From the NCBI GenBank assembly GCA_965178655.1, contig OZ238266.1, positions 1,922,001 to 1,986,000 of the forward strand: a stretch of DNA of 64,000 nt. Direction: 5' to 3'. Position 1 is the stretch's first letter; every line of letters starts with the position of its first letter. The DNA comes from GCA-2733415 sp965178655. Lineage in GTDB: Bacteria > Bacteroidota > Bacteroidia > Flavobacteriales > Flavobacteriaceae. This document shows, piece by piece, positions 51,217 through 59,829 of the stretch. The notes beneath the pieces are model-generated. The model was not told where the DNA came from. It made no database searches and worked only from the letters and a program-made list of their open reading frames with translations. The position numbers and the translations under genes were made by a program.

Positions 51217-52454
51217 TGTAGTACGTTTTTTTTAGAATTTTCAAATAATAAACCAACATACTCTGGGTTACGTTTTTGGGCTATTATTGTTCCGTTGTAT
51301 ATATGATTCTTATAAATTGACCCAAACTGTTTGGATATACAGTTATTTGCATATACCGTTCCATACACAGTACCTTTTAATTCTAAGTTTTTATTGCAAT
51401 ACACTTCGCCAAACACGGTGGTATTTTCCGCTAGCAGTATTTGTGGGCTATAATTATTTGCCGTGTTTCCCAGGTAAACAACCACGCCCTTAATAATTGT
51501 GTTTTTACCAACATGTAATTGACTTTTGCTTTGTTGAGTAGCTGTGTTTTTTGTATGTAGTACCAATGCACTGGGATAATCTAACCTTGTATTTTTACCC
51601 ACATTAATAGATTTTGAAGCCATGGCCTGGAAACGTCCTTTAACCTGTTCTTTTATTTCAATAGTAGGAGCAATTAACAACACATCTTTTAACACTGTAG
51701 AAGAGTCAACTATTATTTTAGTGTCTGATTGTACAATAAAATTTCCTGTTAGTTGGACATTTTGTAAATGTATGTCTTTTTTTGAAAACACTATTTTTGT
51801 TGAGTCAAAAAAGGAATTCCTGTATGTTTTACCATTTGTTATAGCAATAAAATCATGTGCTTTTAATTTAAAAATTTGTTTTGGAAGTGTGGTTAACTGT
51901 AAAATCACTTCGGAGGCTATTTGTGGCAGTTTTCCAGAGGTTTTGATGTTTCCATAAATAAGTTGTGTGCCATAATATGATTGTCCTGCAATGCTTCCTG
52001 ATTTTACACCTTGCTCAGGTAAATAAGACAAACCTTCAATTCTTGTTGTACCCACAACAACTAAAGGGGTGTTATTATCTTCAAGATATAGTGCCAGTTG
52101 ATTTGTTTTTTGAGGGCTACCACCAATTAAAGCTGCTTTTTTAAAACTATTTTGTTTTATTCTTGCTACCGAAGTTCCTTTTTCAAAAACACCCCAAAAG
52201 TCTCGGTGCACGGTTATATGTTTATAGGTGTCTTTTTGTATGGTAAGGCTGTCTTTTTCAGGTATTGATTTGCCTAAGATGTGTTGAATACCATTGTTTG
52301 CTTCTTGTACCATCTCCAAGATAAAATGAGACTGTAGATTTACTTTTTTATGGGTTTGTACTAATAACACAAAAGCCATTAATAGCACTGCAATAACTAC
52401 CGTAATTAGTATGGTAAGTTGTAAGGCACCTGCTTTTATTTTTAGCCAAAACAT
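51204..52454 (-). CDS. GspK/PilX-like pseudopilin-type protein with beta-solenoid domain
   Basis: 416 residues. The N-terminus (KAGALQLTILITVVIAVLLMAFVLLV) is a pilin-type hydrophobic helix without the +5 Glu, as in GspK-class tip pseudopilins. Residues about 215-400 look like a right-handed beta-solenoid of the polymer-forming/bactofilin kind (IIVDSSTVLKDVLLIAPTIEIKEQV, INVGKNTRLDYPSALVL, NTIIKGVVVYLG, TTVFGEVYCNKNLELKGTVYGTVYAN). This combination is unusual. It overlaps the upstream PilP-like gene by 1 base and lies before the GspI-like gene. Confidence 0.72.
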   Translation of the reverse strand: MFWLKIKAGALQLTILITVVIAVLLMAFVLLVQTHKKVNLQSHFILEMVQEANNGIQHILGKSIPEKDSLTIQKDTYKHITVHRDFWGVFEKGTSVARIKQNSFKKAALIGGSPQKTNQLALYLEDNNTPLVVVGTTRIEGLSYLPEQGVKSGSIAGQSYYGTQLIYGNIKTSGKLPQIASEVILQLTTLPKQIFKLKAHDFIAITNGKTYRNSFFDSTKIVFSKKDIHLQNVQLTGNFIVQSDTKIIVDSSTVLKDVLLIAPTIEIKEQVKGRFQAMASKSINVGKNTRLDYPSALVLHTKNTATQQSKSQLHVGKNTIIKGVVVYLGNTANNYSPQILLAENTTVFGEVYCNKNLELKGTVYGTVYANNCISKQFGSIYKNHIYNGTIIAQKRNPEYVGLLFENSKKNVLQWLY

Positions 52455-52921
52455 TATTGACGTGGTATGGTTTGTAATTTATTTTTGTATCTCACAACTA
52501 CTTTTGTGTCATTTCCTTGCACAAGTGTAACGCCATTAAAAGTTTGTCCCTTTTTTAACAAACATTGTTTTTGGTTTATTGTTAAAACAAAAATTTGATT
52601 TCTCAATTTTTTGGCTTTTATAACTCCTGTGTATACCATAATAGGTGCGTTTTTAACTGTTTTTTTGCTACTCTTATAATTGACTTTTTTTTTCGTTTTT
52701 TTTAAGGCGGTATTTATTCCTAGAAAAGGGTCTCTTTTTATCTTTTTAATAGAAAAAGTGTCTGGTGACATCATTTTTTCAGGCTTAAAAACTTCCGGCA
52801 TATGTTGTTCAGATGCTTTGGACAAAGTGGGTTGTAAACCTGTACTAATACGATAGGCAATAGTGCCCCAAATAGATAGAACTACAATAATTAACGCATA
52901 TGTTTTATTTTTGCTATTCAA
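52454..52921 (-). CDS. PilP/GspC-like inner-membrane protein
   Basis: 155 residues if read from the TTG at 52921 (NSKNKTYALIIVVLSIWGTIAYRI, membrane helix at about 6-24). An ATG reading starts at 52978 but runs through the lipoprotein gene for 65 bases and gives an odd basic extension. A basic linker (IKRDPFLG..KKTKKKVNYKSSKK) precedes a small beta domain (APIMVYTGVIKAKKLRNQIFVLTINQKQCLLKKGQTFNGVTLV) with the PilP/GspC homology-region pattern that binds the secretin. It is second in the operon. Confidence 0.65.
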   Translation of the reverse strand: MNSKNKTYALIIVVLSIWGTIAYRISTGLQPTLSKASEQHMPEVFKPEKMMSPDTFSIKKIKRDPFLGINTALKKTKKKVNYKSSKKTVKNAPIMVYTGVIKAKKLRNQIFVLTINQKQCLLKKGQTFNGVTLVQGNDTKVVVRYKNKLQTIPRQ

Positions 52922-53270
52922 CACTAAAACTTTGAGTAGTATAGGCCGTTTCATAGGCCGTATTTTGTGCTTTGACACGCCATTCGTATTCGTTTGCCTC
53001 TAATGTTGTTGTAAAAGTAGTGTTTGCTAGTGTTGAATCTATAAGGATTTGATTGGCCGATACAAAATTAGGCCTTGCAATTTGAATGGTATATTTTTCA
53101 GCATCATCAACCGTTTCCCATGAAAAAGTAGTATCTGTATTGCTTAATACAGTACCATCTACTGGTGCAAGAATATGAACGGTCTCTTGTGAAATATCTG
53201 GCACAGTTATAATGTCTTCACAACTGCTATAAAGAAATAGCATACCAATAAAAAAAACAAGTTGTTTCAT
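52914..53270 (-). CDS. Lipoprotein with FN3-like domain
   Basis: 118 residues. Signal sequence MKQLVFFIGMLFLYSSC with a lipobox (LYSSC) at Cys17. The remainder is one beta-sandwich domain: PVDGTVLSNTDTTFSWETVDDAEKYTIQIARP and YEWRVKAQNTAYETAYTTQSFSVE, the fibronectin type III pattern seen in many Bacteroidota lipoproteins. It opens the secretion-like operon and could serve as an outer-membrane pilotin or adaptor; that is inference from position. Its stop overlaps the TTG start of the next gene. Confidence 0.75.
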   Translation of the reverse strand: MKQLVFFIGMLFLYSSCEDIITVPDISQETVHILAPVDGTVLSNTDTTFSWETVDDAEKYTIQIARPNFVSANQILIDSTLANTTFTTTLEANEYEWRVKAQNTAYETAYTTQSFSVE

Positions 53271-53487
53271 AGTTTAAAATTTAAAGTAAAACGTCTTTTG
53301 TAAAGATACAGATTTATTTTTTTTAAGAAACGTTTATGTATTAATAAATTAGAGACATCCTATCAATTTAGCTTTAAAAAATGAAAAACATTGTGTGTTT
53401 TGCATAAGCTGAATCATTACACAAATCCAATTTTTTAAAAAAACCGGGTTTTTTTTATATTTTTATCATCCAATACCCTCAATAACT

Positions 53488-54777
53488 ATGAATACTAGCC
53501 CTTATAAAAGAACATACAATCCGTTAATTCCGTTGTTTTATACAAAAGGAATCCTTACTAGTCAGCAAATCGATAAAATTCCAAAACGAACCCTGCAGCA
53601 TTGGACCAAAAATAAGAACAAACCTTATGCTTTTGACCATTGGGTTACTCCTTTTGTTAACCATATAGACGATATTCAGAAAACCTACGAGCGTATTCAT
53701 CTTAAAAAAGCAATAAAAATAATGATTACGATAAGTGATGGGTACCGCCGTGTTCTGAGCCAAATTACTGAGAGTAAAAAAATCGTAAAACAACATTCCA
53801 AACATATTATTTCTGCGATTGATGAAATTGTTTCCGTGTCAAGCTGTAAAGTAAAACGAGCATGTAAGTTTTATGGTGTATCAACAGACTGGTATTATCG
53901 TGAAAAACGAAAAATTAAATGTGATTTAAATATTTTTAATAACTGTTTTAAGCAACATCCAAATCAATTAACCTTTAATGAAGCTAGTGTTATTGAAAGA
54001 CTTGTGAAAGACCCAAAGTATTTTGGCAAGACAAAAGTAACGTTATATTATCATGCTTTACGTAATGAGCTGGTGTCTTGCGGAAAATCAACATTTAGTA
54101 AATATGCCAAGGCATTAGGGCATCAAAAACCCAAGAAACGTAAAATACCTCCTAGAAAAGGAGTGCGAGCGAAGAGAATTTTTGAATGGTTACATGTAGA
54201 TATTACCTTAGTACCAACATTAGAAGGTGGAATGCAAAAAGTAGCTTTTGTAAAAGATAATTTTTCTAAAGCTATTCTGCATTGGAATTCTGTTTCAGAA
54301 AAAGCTGACAGTTATTTTATAACAAAACTATTTCAAGAAACATTTAAAAAATATGGTTTAAACAATACAAGAGCACCTATTAATATCTTAACAGATGGTG
54401 GTCCTGAAAATAAAGGAGTATTTACGACTTGGGTTAATCATTTTAATGCGCCACCAGCTGTTACTAAAATTACTGCACGAACCAAAGACTTTCCATTATC
54501 TAATAGTATGGCTGAAAGCACGCACAGTATTTATAAAACAGAATTTTTAAAAGGACATATTTCAAGAACGGTAAAAAATCATTTAGATAATTTAAAGAAC
54601 TTTGTTTATTATTATAACTATGAACGACATCCCTCTGATTTATATGGTTTACATCCGATGGAAGTTATAAATGGGAAAATTCCTGATAAAAATTATTTTA
54701 AAAATCAAATTGCTGAAGCCAAACTTAACAGAGTGATTATCAACAGAACATTCAATAAATGTGCTTTTGTTAGGTAA
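53488..54777 (+). CDS. DDE (rve) transposase, IS3/IS481-like
   Basis: 429 residues. An N-terminal HTH-like part (GILTSQQIDKIPKRTLQHWTKNK) is followed by a helical linker and an rve integrase core. The catalytic acids are visible: WLHVDITLVPT (first Asp), ILTDGGPENKGVF (second Asp) and SNSMAESTHSIYK (Glu). A C-terminal FVYYYNYERHPSDLYGLHPMEVI motif matches the usual IS3-group end. No inverted termini or target duplication could be resolved in the flanks. It stands alone on the plus strand between two minus-strand gene sets. Confidence 0.88.
   Translation: MNTSPYKRTYNPLIPLFYTKGILTSQQIDKIPKRTLQHWTKNKNKPYAFDHWVTPFVNHIDDIQKTYERIHLKKAIKIMITISDGYRRVLSQITESKKIVKQHSKHIISAIDEIVSVSSCKVKRACKFYGVSTDWYYREKRKIKCDLNIFNNCFKQHPNQLTFNEASVIERLVKDPKYFGKTKVTLYYHALRNELVSCGKSTFSKYAKALGHQKPKKRKIPPRKGVRAKRIFEWLHVDITLVPTLEGGMQKVAFVKDNFSKAILHWNSVSEKADSYFITKLFQETFKKYGLNNTRAPINILTDGGPENKGVFTTWVNHFNAPPAVTKITARTKDFPLSNSMAESTHSIYKTEFLKGHISRTVKNHLDNLKNFVYYYNYERHPSDLYGLHPMEVINGKIPDKNYFKNQIAEAKLNRVIINRTFNKCAFVR
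53488..54777 (+). mobile_element. Insertion-sequence core; ends not resolved
   Basis: The bounds given are those of the transposase gene. Flanks 53330-53487 and 54778-54900 were compared by eye for inverted ends and short direct repeats with no convincing pair, so the element may be an end-less remnant or have very short termini. Confidence 0.5.
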
Positions 54778-54893
54778 ACGATGTCTTATTCTTACTAGAA
54801 ACATGATTTTTTATACTGTTTTACTATTTTGACACTTGATTTTGAAGCGTAAATAAATTCCCACTTTCTATTTTAAACTGCAACTCAATTTTA

Positions 54894-54940
54894 ACTAAAA
54901 AAGACTCCTATTTATTTAAAAATAGAAGCCTTTTCTTTGT
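54894..54940 (+). terminator. Imperfect terminator after the transposase
   Basis: AAAAGACTCCTATTT and AAATAGAAGCCTTTT pair with two G-U-type mismatches around the loop, followed by a T-rich run (TTTTCTTTGTT). Confidence 0.6.
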
Positions 54941-55049
54941 TAATTGGAAAAGCGCAAACATTGGCGTAGGTTTGTTGTAGATTTTAATAGATGTTGCTCC
55001 GATGATACTCGTAAAATGGATGGTAAAATTGTAAAAATTGAACAATAAA

Positions 55050-55078
55050 AAACCGCCACTTGGACGGTTCTTTAATCT
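55050..55078 (-). terminator. Terminator of the RHS-immunity operon
   Basis: On the minus strand AAGAACCGTCC, loop, GGCGGTTTTTT followed by further T, about 25 bases beyond the stop of the immunity gene. Confidence 0.7.
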
Positions 55079-55099
55079 TATTTTATCATAAAATATAAA

Positions 55100-55333
55100 T
55101 CAGACATTTAATATATCTACTAAATTATCTAATATTTTACCTTCATTATTTAATTCATAATTTTCATCAAAACCGCTTACTTGTAATTGGTCATTAACCC
55201 AATCGTGTAAATCAATTAAATAATCTTCTTCAAATTCAACTACTATACTTGATTGTTGAGCAATCATATCGCTACTTATTTTTTTATGCTCTAATAAGTA
55301 ATCATATTCTTTCTTTGATAATTTTATTTTCAT
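55100..55333 (-). CDS. Probable immunity protein for the RHS toxin
   Basis: 77 residues, acidic and soluble. KIKLSKKEYDYLLEHKKISSDMI at the start and VSGFDENYELNNEGKILDNLVD at the end; the latter pattern (FDENYELT-EEGKILE-like) resembles small proteins that follow the same type of toxin domain in other bacteria. The start codon overlaps the stop of the RHS toxin gene by 4 bases (ATGA), the usual coupling for toxin and immunity pairs. The protein would bind and block the toxin domain of its own cell. Assignment rests on location and recalled family pattern. Confidence 0.75.
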   Translation of the reverse strand: MKIKLSKKEYDYLLEHKKISSDMIAQQSSIVVEFEEDYLIDLHDWVNDQLQVSGFDENYELNNEGKILDNLVDILNV

Positions 55334-58300
55334 TGTTGTTCTTGTTGTCTTTTTAATCGTGCTGCTTTTTTTGTTGATGTAGGATTCGTAGATACTACTT
55401 TGCCAGTTTGTGGATTAACAGCAACTTCAGCTTTAGCTCCTGTAAATCTTTGTGAAGGTCTTCCTGCTCCATCTATTTTTACATCTCCTGTTTTTAGAGG
55501 ATTTTTAACCGCATCCAAAACACTTGATGATTTTACACCTCTATTCATTTTTTGGTTTAGACCGTGTTTTGTAAATCCTGTTACTTTTACTCCATTGGCA
55601 GCAGAAACAGATTTAGTAGCTACTTTTGTTGTTTTAAGAGCTGTTGAAGCACCTTTTAAAGCAGCGTTAGTACCTTTTGTTCCTACAACAGATCCAATGA
55701 CTTCTCCAATAACTGTACCTCTTTCAATACCATTACCATTTACTACGTCATTTACTGCTCCATCTAAAGCTTGACTCATTGCAGCAGAAGTACCAAAACT
55801 ATCTGTACCTAAAGCAGCATCAGCTTGTAACATCATTGCAGGATTTCCTTGTGCAGCTCCCGCTACTAACATATTACCCATTCCCTCTAAAGTTTGACCA
55901 GGATTTGAAACAGCATCTATAACACCAGTAACAGTATTGGCAAGTCCTTGACTAACACCTAAAACGTGAGCTCCAACACCATTTGGATTTACTGCTGCAT
56001 CTGCAACTGCTGCTTGTTGCGCCCAAGTGAATATTTCTGCTCCCTCAAGCTCTATACCCATTCCGAGTTTGTTCTCTGCAAAAGCATAAGTAGAATTATA
56101 TACATAATCTTCAGCTAATGGGTCAATCTGCCAAAAGCGTCCAATTGCTGGGTCACTAATACGATATTTCCATTCGTGTATGTTTAACCCTAAATCTTCT
56201 GTAAATTCTTGTCCTTGATATTGCTTGTAATTATTATCTGTTCCAATAACCACATTGTTATATCCCTTGTGGCGAAGCCCGAAAGGGTAATACGACTTTT
56301 CACTTAAGATTTCAGTATTCGGGTCTATGGCTCCATTTAAGTCAAGGTCTGAATATGAGAGCCTTACATTATTCCAGATGTCGGTATATTGATATACATA
56401 TCTAAATCCATTTTCACTAGGTTCAACATAGCCTTCTGCGTGGTTAAAGAATTTAAGCATATCGCCACTTCCAGTATTCTCATAAATGTAATTACCTGCG
56501 TAACTTGTCGTGCTTATATTTCCGTTATCCGTCACTATTTTTTTGAGTTTTACGCCTGTAGCATCGTAAATATACAAAATGTTTCCGATAACTGTGCCGC
56601 TATTACTCGCTTCTTGTCCTGTAAATACAATTTCTTCAGGTAAGTTTAAATGGTTATAACTAATTGAAGCTATGCCCTTATTGGCATCAGAAATCATATT
56701 ACCATCAATATCGTATTGGTAGGCGACATCATTAGCACTCCCTTGCGAGAATCCATCTTTTGTAGCATCGTCGTTAACATGTATAAGCTGGTTACTATCT
56801 GGCGCATAGGTGTAGGTTAAATCATCAACAGTATCAATCTGGTTACTTTCTTGTTGTAATCCTGTTCTTTTTAAATGTGTGATGTTTCCGTTTTTATCGT
56901 AACCTACATTATTTAAACTATAGTCTTCTGTTTGTGTTAGAGCGTCTATTAAATTGTAATTCCCATGATAACTGGCGTTTGTTATTCTGTTTAAGGCATC
57001 GTAACTGTAGGTATAACTTCGTTGGTTATGGTCATTAGCAGTTTGCCAATAGGTTTCACTAATGTTTCCGTTGTATAGTGGTGTAGCACCTTGTTCAGGA
57101 TTGTTATAACTTAACTTAAATCCAAAAAGGTCTTGGCTGTCCGTTACGCCGTTGTTAATACTTTTTAACCACCCGCGTATGTTATAGGCATAGTCTACGG
57201 TTTGTAAACCCTGTGAGTCTTCCGGAATTACAGCTACTGTACCACCTACGTTTTTGCTAATAAGTTGTCCTAATTCATCATAGCTATTGTTTACAATAAG
57301 CTCTGGTTGCGTGGTTTGGTTGTTAGCCAAAATAGTTTGAGATTGGGTTAGTAGCCTATTTTGATGGTCGTAAGTAAAATAATCGTTGGTTTGTATGCTT
57401 GTTGTGTAATCCACACAGTTTGGATACGGATTAGAGTCTGTTACTGGGTCACATACCGTTTCGGTAATACTATGGTCTGTTGTGGTTTGTAATACATTAC
57501 CTATAAAGTTGTAATTGGTTTTAATAATGTCATCAGTTTTTAAATAATCATTCTGGCTACTGACATATACAGGTCGTGCTTTATCATCGTAATAGGTTAG
57601 AGATGTAATCCACTCATCTGTAGCTAATACGCGTATTTTACTTCCTGTTGCAAGTCCTTTGGTATTTTGTGTGACTGGTTGATTAAAAATTGTTGATTCT
57701 TGGTTTTCAATACTCGTATCAAAAATATAATTATCGTAATAATTTATAGTATGGAGTACTGTGTTTGCCGTAGGAAACACTTCGTTGGTATAATAAATCG
57801 ATGTGTTATCAATACTGCTTTCGATAGACTGTTTTTCTTCGTTTAGAAGACCTTGGATTCCTTGGTCATCGAATATTACTTGTGCTTTTAAACGGTCTTC
57901 TGAACCATTATATACTCCTGTATACACCACTCTTCCAAAAACATCATACTTGGTAAATAGCCATTTATTCTGTAACCTTAAACTAGCGCTCTGTGTGAGT
58001 ACTGGACGGTCTAGTTTGTCATATACAATATGTTCCCATCCTTTGTTGGGTATCTTTTTTTCAACAAGTCGGTTGCGCTTGTCATAATGGTATATATAAC
58101 AAAATCCATCGGCTATTCCTTGGGCTATTACAGACGTAGGTAGGTTATCGTCAGCTATAAAAGAAGCACTAAGGGTGGTTATTGCGCCTTCTCCTTTTAT
58201 AAAAACAGCGTTTTCTTGTATAAATAAATCATAGGTATAGCCTTCTCCTGAAAGGGTTCCTAAAAAACGATCTTTTAATTTACGTCTTGTTTTTAAGGGC

Positions 58301-59823
58301 AATACTAAACCTTGCTTTAATTTAAAAGGAGTCGTTGCGCTACTATTTATCGATACACTTATTACATCATTATCATCAACAGTAATTTGTAGGCCTCCTT
58401 GTCCGTTATGCTCATTTTCAATTAATGTATTTACCTGTGCTTCTGGCGGGTGTTCTTGTATTTGTTTTTCATAGTGTACCGCAAATGCTTTTGGCACATC
58501 GGTATAGTTGGTCCAAGGGTGGTATTGCGAATAGGTTAATTTTGTGGTATTGGTAAAACTTTGGTTAATGGCAGATATTTCTCCTTTTCCTTCTATAATA
58601 ATGGTGTTGTTTTTAATGACTATAATATAACCATAGCCTTCTCCTGAAATACGTCCCAATTCGGCATCTTTATATCTTCCAAAAGGTTTTAAAGAGACTA
58701 GCTCGCCTTGTTTTAATTGAAAGGCTTTGGTTGATGAAAATGCAATGTTTAAAAAAAGTTGCTCGCTATTAGCAATTGTGCTTAGAGTAAACCCGCCTTG
58801 GCCACTAAACTCTGCTGTTAAATCGGCTTGACGGATGTTGTTGTTTTCGTAGGCTTTTAATTTTTTATTGTAAGCGTCTGAAAATTCTTTATCGACCTTT
58901 ACCAAATCAACCCAAGGAAAATTGGTTTGTGAATCGGTACTAAAACCTTGTGACCCAGTTTCAATAATTTTATCAGCGGCTTCTGGTGGTATTACATAGG
59001 TTAAATTTCCGTAACGGTCATAGACATAGTGTGTGTCGTGCATCTCGGCTTCGCTCGATGTCCCGACACCAATACTTGCATAGGTTCGTTTTAGAACAAC
59101 CTGCCCTTGTTTGTTTTTAAATTCTTCGGTAGTGTGGTTGTTGTTGTCACCAAGCGTCCAATTCTCATCTTTGGTAATGGTTTTATAGAGTTCATTTATA
59201 GGATAATATCCATCGTAAACCAACTCGGTTTGTTCGGTGTTGTTATTAGGGTGTGATACGCTAAATTGTTTTACTTCTTCAAAACCATTGGCTTGGTAGT
59301 CAAATTTTATGGTATGTCCGTTGTTCATAGCCCAATCTTCTCCTGGAGCAGCTTGTTCTAAAACTCGATTTAACGGAGACGCTTCAAATCTTTTTTCAGA
59401 ATAAGGGTTTGGGCTACTACTGGTGAGGTCTGTAGGGTATTTACTAAGATATTGTCCTTCTATTTGTGTGAGTAGGTCATCAGTACTAGGGAATTCATAG
59501 TTTAAAGAGGAAATTGTTCTGGCATAAGGAAGATAATCTTTTGTTTGTCTGCCTAAGGCATCATAGACTACTGGGGTAATAAGGTCTTGTTTATTTCCTC
59601 CTGCTTGTTTTGCAATGCTCTGTATGGGACGACCTAAGCCATCATAATAGCTAATGCTTTCTAATTTGTCATCAGCAATTAAGTTATTACCTGTTTCATT
59701 TGTTGTTCCGTCTTGAGTGGCAACTTGATAACTAGTGGTTTTTACATAATTTTCGGTGTCTGTTTGTGCTAAAACTAATGGAGACACGAATATTGCTGCT
59801 AGGGTGTATAGTAACTTTTTCAT
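55330..59823 (-). CDS. RHS repeat protein with C-terminal toxin-like domain (DUF6443)
   Basis: 1497 residues. Signal peptide MKKLLYTLAAIFVSPLVLA. DUF6443-like N-terminus (SISYYDGLGRPIQSIAKQAGGNKQD, about 56-80), then YD/RHS repeats through to the core motif SDPAIGRFWQIDPLAEDY (about 1223-1240) and a following NSTYAFAENK. After it, a Gly/Ala-rich linker to about 1410 and a small variable domain (about 1416-1490: GFTKHGLNQKMNRGVKSSSV...GRPSQRFTGAKAEVAVN) with the look of an RNase-like (BECR-type) toxin tip. Two copies of an unrelated 90-residue unit interrupt the repeats at about 338-427 and 474-560. No T9SS sorting domain. Confidence 0.9.
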   Translation of the reverse strand: MKKLLYTLAAIFVSPLVLAQTDTENYVKTTSYQVATQDGTTNETGNNLIADDKLESISYYDGLGRPIQSIAKQAGGNKQDLITPVVYDALGRQTKDYLPYARTISSLNYEFPSTDDLLTQIEGQYLSKYPTDLTSSSPNPYSEKRFEASPLNRVLEQAAPGEDWAMNNGHTIKFDYQANGFEEVKQFSVSHPNNNTEQTELVYDGYYPINELYKTITKDENWTLGDNNNHTTEEFKNKQGQVVLKRTYASIGVGTSSEAEMHDTHYVYDRYGNLTYVIPPEAADKIIETGSQGFSTDSQTNFPWVDLVKVDKEFSDAYNKKLKAYENNNIRQADLTAEFSGQGGFTLSTIANSEQLFLNIAFSSTKAFQLKQGELVSLKPFGRYKDAELGRISGEGYGYIIVIKNNTIIIEGKGEISAINQSFTNTTKLTYSQYHPWTNYTDVPKAFAVHYEKQIQEHPPEAQVNTLIENEHNGQGGLQITVDDNDVISVSINSSATTPFKLKQGLVLPLKTRRKLKDRFLGTLSGEGYTYDLFIQENAVFIKGEGAITTLSASFIADDNLPTSVIAQGIADGFCYIYHYDKRNRLVEKKIPNKGWEHIVYDKLDRPVLTQSASLRLQNKWLFTKYDVFGRVVYTGVYNGSEDRLKAQVIFDDQGIQGLLNEEKQSIESSIDNTSIYYTNEVFPTANTVLHTINYYDNYIFDTSIENQESTIFNQPVTQNTKGLATGSKIRVLATDEWITSLTYYDDKARPVYVSSQNDYLKTDDIIKTNYNFIGNVLQTTTDHSITETVCDPVTDSNPYPNCVDYTTSIQTNDYFTYDHQNRLLTQSQTILANNQTTQPELIVNNSYDELGQLISKNVGGTVAVIPEDSQGLQTVDYAYNIRGWLKSINNGVTDSQDLFGFKLSYNNPEQGATPLYNGNISETYWQTANDHNQRSYTYSYDALNRITNASYHGNYNLIDALTQTEDYSLNNVGYDKNGNITHLKRTGLQQESNQIDTVDDLTYTYAPDSNQLIHVNDDATKDGFSQGSANDVAYQYDIDGNMISDANKGIASISYNHLNLPEEIVFTGQEASNSGTVIGNILYIYDATGVKLKKIVTDNGNISTTSYAGNYIYENTGSGDMLKFFNHAEGYVEPSENGFRYVYQYTDIWNNVRLSYSDLDLNGAIDPNTEILSEKSYYPFGLRHKGYNNVVIGTDNNYKQYQGQEFTEDLGLNIHEWKYRISDPAIGRFWQIDPLAEDYVYNSTYAFAENKLGMGIELEGAEIFTWAQQAAVADAAVNPNGVGAHVLGVSQGLANTVTGVIDAVSNPGQTLEGMGNMLVAGAAQGNPAMMLQADAALGTDSFGTSAAMSQALDGAVNDVVNGNGIERGTVIGEVIGSVVGTKGTNAALKGASTALKTTKVATKSVSAANGVKVTGFTKHGLNQKMNRGVKSSSVLDAVKNPLKTGDVKIDGAGRPSQRFTGAKAEVAVNPQTGKVVSTNPTSTKKAARLKRQQEQQ
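58146..58821 (-). repeat. Tandemly duplicated domain inside the RHS protein
   Basis: Codes for residues about 335-560. Both copies share the series GQGG, FKLKQG/FQLKQG, SLKP/PLKT, GRISGEGY/GTLSGEGY, then an I/E-rich strand (NNTIIIEGKGEI / ENAVFIKGEGAI) and SFT/SFI. The two copies lie about 135 residues apart and separate an early YD segment from the later ones. Confidence 0.75.
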
Positions 59824-59829
59824 ATCTTT

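Larger units (their letters stand above)
54778..55099. other. Gap between the transposase and the immunity gene
   Basis: AT-rich, 322 bases. It includes two terminator-like stems (about 54894-54940 and 55050-55078) and a 34-codon open frame on the plus strand without an ATG (54944-55048; reading ...HWRRFVVDFNRCCSDD...), which could be the tail of a lost gene. No full gene is seen. Confidence 0.55.

Noticed and set aside
53436..53458. A-run/CCGGG/T-run palindrome upstream of the transposase as a terminator
   Set aside because: The two arms leave no usable loop and no gene ends here; it may be part of the insertion-sequence end, but no partner was found downstream.
55400..55774. Plus-strand frame over the RHS tip
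   Set aside because: It is a shadow of the minus-strand RHS toxin region, without a start context or family resemblance.
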